NCBI RefSeq assembly: GCF_050433565.1 | Contig: NZ_JBNPWZ010000004.1 | Location: 124,001-188,000 of the forward strand | Reading direction: 5' to 3' | DNA from: Ornithinibacillus bavariensis | Lineage (GTDB): Bacteria > Bacillota > Bacilli > Bacillales > Amphibacillaceae | DNA length: 64,000 bases | Shown: in pieces, positions 52,252 through 59,970 of the stretch | Position numbering within the stretch: position 1 is the stretch's first letter | Layout of the letters: each line of letters begins with the position of its first letter | Notes under the pieces: generated by a model | What the model was told of the DNA's origin: nothing | Database searches by the model: none | Seen by the model: only the letters and a program-made list of their open reading frames with translations | Made by a program: the position numbers and the translations under genes

Positions 52252-52698
52252 ATGGCAACGATCGGTCTTGATAGACTGTACTATTCAAAAATAACCGAGG
52301 ACGCTAATGGTGAGGAAACATATGCCCAACCTTCTGTGCTGGCAAAAGCCATCACTGCTGAACTTTCGGTAGAACTGGTGGAAGCAATTCTATATGCTGA
52401 CGACGGTGCGGCTGAGGTTGTGAAAGATTTTAACAGTGGTACTCTCACTCTCGGTGTAGACGACATTGGTCCGACAGTCGCAGCGGATTTAACTGGTGCT
52501 TCTACAGATGACAACGGAGTATTAATCTCAGCCAGTGAAAACGTGGGTACACCCGTTGCAGTTGGGTTTCGTGCGCAAAGAGCTAATGGAACATACCGCT
52601 ATTTTTGGTTGTATCGCGTTAAGTTTGGACTACCAGCAACCAACTTGCAGACAAAGGCTGATTCTATTACCTTTTCTACACCCACCATTGAAAATTGA
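52252..52698 (+). CDS. Truncated major tail protein, copy 1
   Basis: 148 residues. Residues 1-147 are identical to the full-length protein at 53022, then the frame ends after one asparagine at the duplication junction. It lacks the last 49 residues present in copy 2 (from GTVMRRNKLDGLGKHP on). The tail tube core may still be complete or may be disrupted; a shortened subunit could be inactive or could mix into the tube. The ribosome site (GGAGG) is intact. The nucleotide differences from copy 2 are all synonymous. Confidence 0.85.
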   Translation: MATIGLDRLYYSKITEDANGEETYAQPSVLAKAITAELSVELVEAILYADDGAAEVVKDFNSGTLTLGVDDIGPTVAADLTGASTDDNGVLISASENVGTPVAVGFRAQRANGTYRYFWLYRVKFGLPATNLQTKADSITFSTPTIEN

Positions 52699-53018
52699 AT
52701 ACACTTGTGACCGCTATACCGCTCCCCGTGGAAACCGGGGTTTTTTCAGGTTTGGCACCAGATGAGTATGCCGTGATTCTCCCTCTTTCGGATATTTTTG
52801 AAGTTCATGCTGATAACCGTCCAGGCTTTGATGTGCAGGAAGCGAGGATATCACTGTTCTCTAAAAATAACTATCTAAGGCGGAAAAGACAGCTCACAAC
52901 TTCTTTAATAAATGCAGAGTTTACTGTGACAGAACGAAGATATATCGGTCACGAGGATGATACTGGATATCATCATTACGCCATCGATGTGGCTAAAAAC
53001 TATAGATTGGAGGAATAA
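52695..53018 (+). CDS. Tail completion/terminator-like protein, copy 2
   Basis: 107 residues starting at a TTG that was codon 7 of the parental gene. It has no own ribosome site and depends on coupling: its TTGA overlaps the stop of the truncated tail gene. It differs from copy 1 by S-G, E-R, A-S, D-E and L-V substitutions, all in the second half. Expression may be poor. Confidence 0.7.
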   Translation: MNTLVTAIPLPVETGVFSGLAPDEYAVILPLSDIFEVHADNRPGFDVQEARISLFSKNNYLRRKRQLTTSLINAEFTVTERRYIGHEDDTGYHHYAIDVAKNYRLEE

Positions 53019-53021
53019 CAC

Positions 53022-53612
53022 ATGGCAACGATCGGTCTTGATAGACTGTACTATTCAAAAATAACCGAGGACGCTAACGGTGAGGAAACTTATGCCCAAC
53101 CTTCTGTACTTGCAAAAGCCATCACTGCTGAACTCTCGGTAGAACTGGTGGAAGCAATTCTGTATGCTGACGATGGTGCGGCTGAGGTTGTGAAAGACTT
53201 TAACAGTGGTACTCTCACTCTCGGTGTTGACGACATTGGTCCGACAGTTGCAGCGGATTTAACTGGTGCTTCTACAGATGACAACGGAGTATTAATCTCA
53301 GCCAGTGAAAATGTGGGTACACCAGTTGCAGTAGGGTTTCGTGCACAAAGAGCTAATGGAACATACCGCTATTTTTGGCTGTATCGCGTTAAGTTTGGAC
53401 TACCAGCTACCAACTTACAGACAAAGGCTGATTCCATTACCTTTTCTACACCCACCATCGAAGGAACCGTTATGCGTAGGAATAAGCTAGATGGATTGGG
53501 CAAGCACCCATGGAAAGCGGAAGTTACAGAAGGTGATCCTGGTGTTTCATCGACCACCATAACAGGCTGGTTCACTGAAGTCTATGAACCTGTATATACA
53601 CCTGAACCATAG
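53022..53612 (+). CDS. Major tail (tube) protein, phi13 family
   Basis: 196 residues, normal for this tail tube family. MATIGLDRLYYSKITEDANG and YRYFWLYRVKFGLPATNLQT, then TPTIEGTVMRR ... KHPWKAEVTEGDPGVSSTTI, match phage major tail proteins of low-GC siphoviruses. The ribosome site is GGAGG. This is the complete copy of the duplicated gene and is presumably the functional tube subunit. Confidence 0.93.
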   Translation: MATIGLDRLYYSKITEDANGEETYAQPSVLAKAITAELSVELVEAILYADDGAAEVVKDFNSGTLTLGVDDIGPTVAADLTGASTDDNGVLISASENVGTPVAVGFRAQRANGTYRYFWLYRVKFGLPATNLQTKADSITFSTPTIEGTVMRRNKLDGLGKHPWKAEVTEGDPGVSSTTITGWFTEVYEPVYTPEP

Positions 53613-53623
53613 GAGGGGAAATC

Positions 53624-54010
53624 ATGGATAATGATAGAAGTGCCTTAATCAACATAGGTGACAAAGAGTATGAACTGGTTTTAACTACACGTGCAACAAA
53701 GGCCATTGCGGGTCGTTACGGTGGTCTTGAAAACCTTGGAGAAAAGCTGATGAAATCAGAAAACTTCGAGATGGCACTGGACGAGATTGTTTGGCTAATT
53801 ACATTGCTTGCAAACCAGTCCATTTTGATTCGTAATCTTAAGAATAAGAACGCACCAGAAGAATTGCTTACAGAGGAAGAAGTGGAGCTTCTTACTTCAC
53901 CGCTTGACTTAGCGGCATATAAAACTGCAATTACCGAGGCAATGTTCAAAGGTACAAAGAGAAATGTGGAAAGTGAGGAGGAAACTCCAAAAAACGTGGA
54001 AGTCGGGTAA
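53624..54010 (+). CDS. Tail assembly chaperone, zero-frame product (gpG-like)
   Basis: 128 residues with the pattern GDKEYELVLTTRATKAIAGR and LGEKLMKSENFEMALDEIVW, the gp13/gpG-like chaperone preceding the tape measure gene. Five codons before its stop lies A AAA AAC, a classic -1 slippery heptamer. The downstream -1 frame is open to 54198, so a second, longer product is expected, as in lambda G and GT. ATG behind AGGAGGGG. Confidence 0.92.
   Translation: MDNDRSALINIGDKEYELVLTTRATKAIAGRYGGLENLGEKLMKSENFEMALDEIVWLITLLANQSILIRNLKNKNAPEELLTEEEVELLTSPLDLAAYKTAITEAMFKGTKRNVESEEETPKNVEVG
53989..53995 (+). promoter_or_regulatory. -1 programmed frameshift site A AAA AAC
   Basis: The heptamer is in register with the chaperone frame (A, AAA 53990-53992, AAC 53993-53995). 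After slipping back one base the ribosome reads CGT GGA AGT and continues to the TAG at 54196. The site is at the expected position for tail chaperone frameshifts. Confidence 0.85.
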
Positions 54011-54198
54011 CGGACGCTGAGGTCTTTACCCGGCTTCTTTATTATGGAACAGTCCAGATGGGCATGGAGGCAGAGGAATTCTGGCTTCTGCCAATTGGAC
54101 TGTTTTTTGATTTATGGGCTTGCCATAAGCAGTGGCATGGCATTGAAAAGCCAAAGAAAACTCAGACCATTGACGATATTATCCCACTAGGCATATAG
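53995..54198 (+). CDS. Frameshift extension of the tail assembly chaperone (gpT-like part)
   Basis: 67 codons in the -1 frame with no suitable start of their own at the left end: TDAEVFTRLLYYGTVQMGME, AEEFWLLPIGLFFDLWACHK and QTIDDIIPLGI. The conserved EFW...LP...W..H pattern is that of gpT-like parts that bind the tape measure protein. The full fusion joins 53624-53995 to 53995-54198, giving 191 residues. Its stop is 14 nt before the tape measure start. Confidence 0.88.
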   Translation, partial: RGSRVTDAEVFTRLLYYGTVQMGMEAEEFWLLPIGLFFDLWACHKQWHGIEKPKKTQTIDDIIPLGI

Positions 54199-54212
54199 GA
54201 GGAGGTGAAGGG

Positions 54213-56633
54213 ATGGCGGATAATTTTGGATTAAAAATAGGTGTCGAGGGTGAGCGAGAATTTAAGAAGGCACTCTCCGAAATCAATCAATCATTTAAGG
54301 TACTAGGTAGTGAAATGGCCCTTGTAACCAGTCAATTTGATAAAAACGATAAATCCATTCAATCGATCACGGCTCGAAATGCCGTTTTAAATAAAGAAAT
54401 TGACGCACAGAAAGAAAAGATTTCTACCCTTAAGGCTGCCCTTGATAATGCCTCCTCCTCTTTCGGTGAAAATGACCGTCGTACCCAAAACTGGCAGATA
54501 CAATTAAACAGGGCTCAGGCAGAACTGAACCTTATGGAACGTGAACTTGAGGAGTCTACAATTGAAGCGGATAATCTCGGTGAAGAGTTAGAGAATTCCG
54601 GTAAAAGTGCAGAGGATGCTGGTGGCAGGTTTGAAAAGCTTGGCGGTGTACTCAAGGGAATTGGTGTGGCGATGGGTGCGGTTGCCGTTGCCGCTGGAGC
54701 CGCGGCTATTAAGTTAGGTAAAGAGGTAGTTACTCAGTTTGGAGAATTAGAACAAAACCTAGGTGGATCGGAGGCGGTTTTTGGAGCATATGCTGCATCG
54801 ATTCAGAAAACTGGTGAGGAAGCCTATAAAAATCTAGGTGTTTCCCAAAGTGAGTACCTTGCAACTGCTAACAAAATGGGCGCGTTATTCCAAGGTTCTG
54901 GTATACAGCAACAGAGAAGTCTTGAGCTAACTGAAAAGGCCATGCAACGTGCGGCAGACATGGCATCTGTTATGGGTATTGATATGTCCTCGGCATTGGA
55001 GGCAGTCACTGGGGCGGCAAAGGGTAACTTTGATATGATGGATAACTTAGGTGTTGCGATGAACGCTACAAACATCGAAGCCTATGCTCTCGCAAAGGGT
55101 CTGGATTTCACTTGGAATACTGCAACACAAGCGGAAAAAGCCGAAGTAGCAATGCAAATGTTCTTTGAGAACACAGAGCAGTATGCAGGTAACTTTGCAA
55201 AAGAATCAACCGAGACAATCTCCGGTTCTATTGGGTTACTACAGGCCGCACTTGGTTCATTTACAGCTGGACTCGGTAATGCCAATGCTGATATGACGAA
55301 TCTGACTGAGAATCTTGTTGATGCTTTCGAGGCGGTTGTCACTAATATTGTACCGGTTTTAGAAAATATCGTAGCCGCCTTGCCAACAGCGACAGGCGCA
55401 ATATTAGCGGCGGTTGCAGACTTGCTACCAATGCTTCTTGAATTGGTTACAAATATATTCGCGCAAGTACTGGAAACAATTTTGAGCCTTTTACCCGAAC
55501 TTATTCCAGCGACGGTAAGTGCTCTAATGACGATTGTCGGTGCATTAATTGATAACCTTCCACTGCTAATAAATGCAGCAATTGAATTAGTAACAGCACT
55601 TGTGGAGGGAATCGGCATAGCGTTACCACAACTCATCCCTGCGGCAGTTTCTGCAGTTATGCAGATTGTCCAAGGATTGATGGATAACCTACCACTCATT
55701 TTGGATGCCGCTTTGCAGTTGATTAAAGGGTTAGCACAGGGATTGGTAGAGGCAATACCTCAGCTTACTTCTGCCTTACCGGTCATCATCAAAGCAATAG
55801 TGGATTTTATCATTGCATCTATTCCACAGATTATTGATGCGGGTATTCAATTATTGACCTCACTGGTCACAGCTTTGCCTACCATTATTACAGCAGTTGT
55901 GGAAGCAATTCCGCAAATTATCGATAGTATCATCAGTGCTGTTATTGGGTCGATTCCATTGATTATTGATGCAGGTATCCGGCTTCTAATATCACTCATA
56001 CAGGCATTGCCACAGATTATTACTACTGTTGTCGGTGCTATTCCCAAGATTGTTAACTCGCTGGTCAATGCCATTATTGGTAACATCGATAAGATTATCT
56101 TAGCGGGTGTACAACTGTTTGTGGCACTGATTGCAAATCTGCCAAGGATAATCGTGGAGATCGTAAAAGCCGTACCGCAGATTATCTCTGGACTGGTTAG
56201 GGCCTTTACTGGCTATATCGGTCAAATGGCACAAGTGGGCGGCAATTTGATTAAAGGGTTGTGGAAGGGTATATCAGACGCAGGTGCATGGTTATGGGGT
56301 AAAATATCCGGGTTTTTCGGAAATGTTGTATCGAGGATAAAAGACTTTTTCGGTATCCGCTCCCCTTCAACTCTATTTGCTGGAATTGGCCACAACATGG
56401 GTGAAGGTATCGGTGTAGGTTTTGAGGATGCAATGACAGCAGTTTCAAGGGATATGCAAAATGCAGTACCAACCAGCTTTGATTTTAATTACAGAGGTGT
56501 ATCTGGACAAGGTAATGCCACGGGTTCAAGTATCACTCAAAATATTTCAGTTGTGACACCTAAAGCTCTATCAGAAAAAGAATTAGCACGGGAGTTTAAG
56601 AACCTATCCCGTAAACTGGCACTTGAATTGTAA
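54213..56633 (+). CDS. Phage tail tape measure protein
   Basis: 806 residues, which determines tail length. Residues 15-150 form long coiled coils (NAVLNKEIDAQKEKISTLKA, LNRAQAELNLMERELEEST). A tape-measure core follows (LGGSEAVFGAYAASIQKTGE, ALEAVTGAAKGNFDMMDNLG). Residues about 370-680 are hydrophobic repeats with LP.II.A spacing (ALPTIITAVVEAIPQIIDSI), which may insert into the host membrane. The end has FFGIRSPSTLFAGIGHNMGE, a common tape measure signature. GGAGGAGGTGAAGGG precedes the ATG. Confidence 0.95.
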   Translation: MADNFGLKIGVEGEREFKKALSEINQSFKVLGSEMALVTSQFDKNDKSIQSITARNAVLNKEIDAQKEKISTLKAALDNASSSFGENDRRTQNWQIQLNRAQAELNLMERELEESTIEADNLGEELENSGKSAEDAGGRFEKLGGVLKGIGVAMGAVAVAAGAAAIKLGKEVVTQFGELEQNLGGSEAVFGAYAASIQKTGEEAYKNLGVSQSEYLATANKMGALFQGSGIQQQRSLELTEKAMQRAADMASVMGIDMSSALEAVTGAAKGNFDMMDNLGVAMNATNIEAYALAKGLDFTWNTATQAEKAEVAMQMFFENTEQYAGNFAKESTETISGSIGLLQAALGSFTAGLGNANADMTNLTENLVDAFEAVVTNIVPVLENIVAALPTATGAILAAVADLLPMLLELVTNIFAQVLETILSLLPELIPATVSALMTIVGALIDNLPLLINAAIELVTALVEGIGIALPQLIPAAVSAVMQIVQGLMDNLPLILDAALQLIKGLAQGLVEAIPQLTSALPVIIKAIVDFIIASIPQIIDAGIQLLTSLVTALPTIITAVVEAIPQIIDSIISAVIGSIPLIIDAGIRLLISLIQALPQIITTVVGAIPKIVNSLVNAIIGNIDKIILAGVQLFVALIANLPRIIVEIVKAVPQIISGLVRAFTGYIGQMAQVGGNLIKGLWKGISDAGAWLWGKISGFFGNVVSRIKDFFGIRSPSTLFAGIGHNMGEGIGVGFEDAMTAVSRDMQNAVPTSFDFNYRGVSGQGNATGSSITQNISVVTPKALSEKELAREFKNLSRKLALEL

Positions 56634-56646
56634 AGGAGGTACGGAA

Positions 56647-57498
56647 ATGGAGCTAACATACACCAATAGAGATGGAGAGAGTATTACGCTTAAGCAAAGC
56701 CGACCGTACTTTCTTACGAAGGTAGACGGTACTGGAAATATTCGTCAAACCGTCAACACTTTCAAGGCGCCGGATCAGGATGGCGCTTTTTATATTTCCT
56801 CCACACTAGATATGCGAAACATAACGATTGAAGGTACGGTTGTTGCTGATACTCCCGATGAAGCCTTTAAAAGGAGACAACGATTCCTTCAAATATTCAG
56901 CCCAAAGCTACTAGGGACCCTTCAATACCGTGACCGACAGATATCCTGTGTGGTGGAGGAGGCAGGCTTTAGTGTTTCTAATCGGCAACGAATACCAAAC
57001 TTCTTTGTCAGTCTACTCTGCCCATCCCCTTTCTTCGAGACATTAAATGAGGTGCGAGAGGAACTGGCATCATGGATACCGCTATTTGAGTTTGAATTGG
57101 AAATTCCTATGAGCGGGATGGAGTTCGGAATGCGTCAACCTAGCCAAATCATTACAGTGGAAAATATCGGGGATGTATCTTGTGGATGTGAGATTGTATT
57201 CCGAGCCTTAGGTACTGTGTCGAACCCTGAACTATTAAACATAGACATGGGAGAATATATCCGACTTCTCACTACAATGAGCGCTGGGGATGAACTTCGC
57301 GTATACACCCACTTCGCTGGTAAGCGTGTGGTCCAGATTAATGGGTCAACGATTACAAATGCTTTTTCACTGTTGGATACCAATTCGGTGTTCTTTCAAC
57401 TCGCGGCAGGTCTTAATACACTACGATACGATGCTTCAGTCAATATGGAACTGCTAGAGGTTAGTATTTACTTTCGTCCGCAGTTTCTGGGGGTGTAA
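56647..57498 (+). CDS. Distal tail protein (Dit)
   Basis: 283 residues from the ATG at 56647, behind AAAGGAGG; a frame from 56623 overlaps the tape measure gene. The N-terminus MELTYTNRDGESITLKQSRP, the DGAFYISSTLDMRNITIEG strand region and the C-terminal GLNTLRYDASVNMELLEVSI belong to the siphovirus Dit family, which forms the ring joining tail tube and tip. Confidence 0.92.
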   Translation: MELTYTNRDGESITLKQSRPYFLTKVDGTGNIRQTVNTFKAPDQDGAFYISSTLDMRNITIEGTVVADTPDEAFKRRQRFLQIFSPKLLGTLQYRDRQISCVVEEAGFSVSNRQRIPNFFVSLLCPSPFFETLNEVREELASWIPLFEFELEIPMSGMEFGMRQPSQIITVENIGDVSCGCEIVFRALGTVSNPELLNIDMGEYIRLLTTMSAGDELRVYTHFAGKRVVQINGSTITNAFSLLDTNSVFFQLAAGLNTLRYDASVNMELLEVSIYFRPQFLGV

Positions 57499-57500
57499 AG

Positions 57501-59438
57501 ATGGAACTGTATATCTACAATTCAAACCGAGAGCTTGTGGGCATTGTGGAGTCCTTCGAGTACTTACGCTGGACGAGACGCTATTCCCAGTGTGGCTCAT
57601 TTGAGTTAAAAGCGATTGCAACTTTGGAAAATACAGAACTATTAAAGGAAGGGAATATCATCTGGAAAAATGATGATGAGGAAGTCGGGATCATCGAACA
57701 TCTGGAACTTTCTCAAACCGAGCATGAAATTATTACTGCAAGTGGTCGGTTTGCAACTTCCTTCCTCTCCCGCCGCATTGTTTGGCAAACGGAGAAATTG
57801 TCTGGTGATATTTCTACTTGTGTAGAGCAACTTTTAAATAATAATCTTATCAATCCTTCTGATGTAGCAAGGAAGATTGCGAACATATCCTTTTCTGCTC
57901 CAAACTTTAATGTTCCTATCAGCACACAGGTATCGTATCGAAATTTGATGGATGCTGTGACGGAACTATGTGTTGCATCGGATGTTGGCATTAAGACTGT
58001 GTTCACTCCTACTACAGGGGTTTTTACCGTAGCGTTATATATGGGAACGGAATCACAAGCTGTATTTTCTAAGGAATATGAAAACCTTACAGAACAGATT
58101 TATACAATAAGTGCTGGAGATTATGCCAACACCGCCCTTGTTGGTGGTGAAGGAGAAGGTCCAGACAGAACTTTTGTTGCAATTACAAGTGGCTCTGGTG
58201 AGACAAGGCACGAAATTTTTGTGGATGCTAAGGACTTACGGGCAGAAGACTTTGGTTTAGATTACATTGATACATTAATCTTTCGAGGTCAAAGTAAGCT
58301 GAGTGAGCAAGCCATACGCTATTCATTTGATACATCGGTCAATCCACACGGTAATTTGTCATATAAGATAGACTTCGATCTTGGGCAGACCGTCAAAGTT
58401 ATTTCCAAAGCATGGGGTGTATCCATGACGACACGTATCACCGAAGTTGAAGAAACTTATGACGCAGATGGCCGGAGTATCAGTGTAGTATTCGGAAAAG
58501 CTGAATTGACAATAGCCCAAAAATTACACTCCGACTTGAGCGAGGTGAAAACAGCAATATCGGCTCCAACTGGCATATCTGAAATTGCACAGGCTTTAGG
58601 AGCAGTGGAGGATACGCTAGTAGCAGTTGAGGAAACCTTAGGCGACTTGACGGAGGTAGATTCAAAGATTCAAGGAGACAACGTAGCATCTACTATCAAC
58701 AATCTGTATGGAAAACTACCTGCGCTCGAAATCAATGTTGGCGGAGGAACTATATCGATTGGACAATATGCGTTGTATTATATGAAACCTGGAGATGCCT
58801 TTTATTTCACCTCATGGAGTGGCAATAAGTTTAGTGACCAGCCAAGTGACGACGGCCATGTCTTTTTGATAAAACATAGCGGGGACAATACGGGAAATGG
58901 ATATCAGCGGGCAATGGGTTTCTTTATTTCTCGCAATACGCTGACTTTCTATGTGATTTCTGTTTTCGTATTTAATAACCCTTCTGGACAAGCAAACTGG
59001 CTTAATATCAATAATGAACCTGTAACTACTGCAAGAATTGCCAATGGAGCAGTTACAGGTTTAAAAATTGCAGACCGTACAATTACAGCTACTAAAATGG
59101 TTTCTTCTTTTAGCGACTATTCAACTACAGAACAAAACACTGGGCGACTATGGATAGATGGTAAGACAATTTATCGCAAGCAAGTGAATCTTGGGACACT
59201 TACAAATACGACACCGAAAAGCGTAGCTCACGGCATATCAAACCTCAGCACTATTGTCAGTTTAACAGGCTTTGCGACAAATGGGACCGTATTCTTGCCA
59301 CTGCCCCTTGCCCGGTACAACAACTTCGCATCGCAAATCGGACTCTTCGCAAATAAGACCGACATTGTAGTCGAACCAGGCAATGATAGAACTGCGTATA
59401 CAGGCTATGTAGTAATAGAGTATACAAAAACGGAATAG
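57501..59438 (+). CDS. Tail tip protein (Gp37-like, tail-associated)
   Basis: 645 residues. Residues 1-340 match the Gp37/Tal-type tail protein: LYIYNSNRELVGIVESFEYL, RYSQCGSFELKA, YRNLMDAVTELCVASDVGIK and KIDFDLGQTVKVISKAWGVS. From about 350 there is a linker helix (IAQALGAVEDTLVAVEETLG), then a beta-rich part likely to bind the host surface (ISIGQYALYYMKPGDAFYFT; NLGTLTNTTPKSVAHGISNL). No peptidase motif is evident. It follows Dit by 2 nt. Confidence 0.87.
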   Translation: MELYIYNSNRELVGIVESFEYLRWTRRYSQCGSFELKAIATLENTELLKEGNIIWKNDDEEVGIIEHLELSQTEHEIITASGRFATSFLSRRIVWQTEKLSGDISTCVEQLLNNNLINPSDVARKIANISFSAPNFNVPISTQVSYRNLMDAVTELCVASDVGIKTVFTPTTGVFTVALYMGTESQAVFSKEYENLTEQIYTISAGDYANTALVGGEGEGPDRTFVAITSGSGETRHEIFVDAKDLRAEDFGLDYIDTLIFRGQSKLSEQAIRYSFDTSVNPHGNLSYKIDFDLGQTVKVISKAWGVSMTTRITEVEETYDADGRSISVVFGKAELTIAQKLHSDLSEVKTAISAPTGISEIAQALGAVEDTLVAVEETLGDLTEVDSKIQGDNVASTINNLYGKLPALEINVGGGTISIGQYALYYMKPGDAFYFTSWSGNKFSDQPSDDGHVFLIKHSGDNTGNGYQRAMGFFISRNTLTFYVISVFVFNNPSGQANWLNINNEPVTTARIANGAVTGLKIADRTITATKMVSSFSDYSTTEQNTGRLWIDGKTIYRKQVNLGTLTNTTPKSVAHGISNLSTIVSLTGFATNGTVFLPLPLARYNNFASQIGLFANKTDIVVEPGNDRTAYTGYVVIEYTKTE

Positions 59439-59453
59439 AAGGAGGAGTGATTG

Positions 59454-59957
59454 ATGGAAAAAAGCGGATTTTTCAATTCATCCGATGGTGATAGAGTCTA
59501 TGATGCAACGGACTTCGCTGCATACTTTGGAAGCCTTGTCTCGAATGGTGTGTTTTATGCGACACCAACAAACTTACTGGTATCTCCTGGGATTGGATTA
59601 GCAGTAACCATAGCACCGGGCAGTGCATGGATTAATGGTTATAGATATGAAAATACGGATGTTTTAAATAAACCCCTTGCTACAGCAGATGGGAGCAATC
59701 CTCGCATAGACAGGGTTGTGGTTCGTTTAAGTCAAATCACGAGAAGCATTCAGCTCGCCATTGTTACTGGTACTCCAACGGCATCGCCCATAGCTCCGGA
59801 GTTGACAAGAACAAGCGATGTCTATGAACTAGGTATTGCTGATGTTCTAGTACCTTCAGCTGCTACATCGATTTCAGCAAATAACATTATTGATACTCGG
59901 TTGAATACTAGTCTTTGCGGGTTGGTAAACTCGCTAGTTTCTGCGGTTTATGAATAG
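59454..59957 (+). CDS. Phage structural protein, probably baseplate/tail fibre associated
   Basis: 167 residues from the ATG at 59454 with GGAGGAG upstream; TTG at 59451 is less likely. MEKSGFFNSSDGDRVYDATD, FAAYFGSLVSNGVFYATPTN, GSAWINGYRYEN and NPRIDRVVVRLSQITRSIQL are typical of a conserved tail-tip protein of Firmicute siphoviruses. Its exact place in the particle is not known. Confidence 0.82.
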   Translation: MEKSGFFNSSDGDRVYDATDFAAYFGSLVSNGVFYATPTNLLVSPGIGLAVTIAPGSAWINGYRYENTDVLNKPLATADGSNPRIDRVVVRLSQITRSIQLAIVTGTPTASPIAPELTRTSDVYELGIADVLVPSAATSISANNIIDTRLNTSLCGLVNSLVSAVYE

Positions 59958-59970
59958 GAGGTGAATATAA

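Larger units (their letters stand above)
51923..53462 (+). repeat. 770-bp abutting tandem duplication in the tail module
   Basis: Unit 1 is 51923-52692 and unit 2 is 52693-53462. I count about 31 differences (about 4%). The first 120 bp are identical. Each unit covers the completion-like gene from codon 7 and the first 147 codons of the major tail protein. The ends share only a few bases, so the join looks like illegitimate recombination. Confidence 0.95.

Noticed and set aside
52252..52698. Reading the truncated tail gene as a frameshift pair with the next gene
   Set aside because: The break coincides exactly with the duplication junction and no slippery sequence leads to a continuing frame, so it is a truncation by rearrangement.
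55082..55699. 205-codon open frame on the minus strand inside the tape measure gene
   Set aside because: The repetitive hydrophobic helices on the plus strand create an open antisense frame; no start signal or domain is seen.
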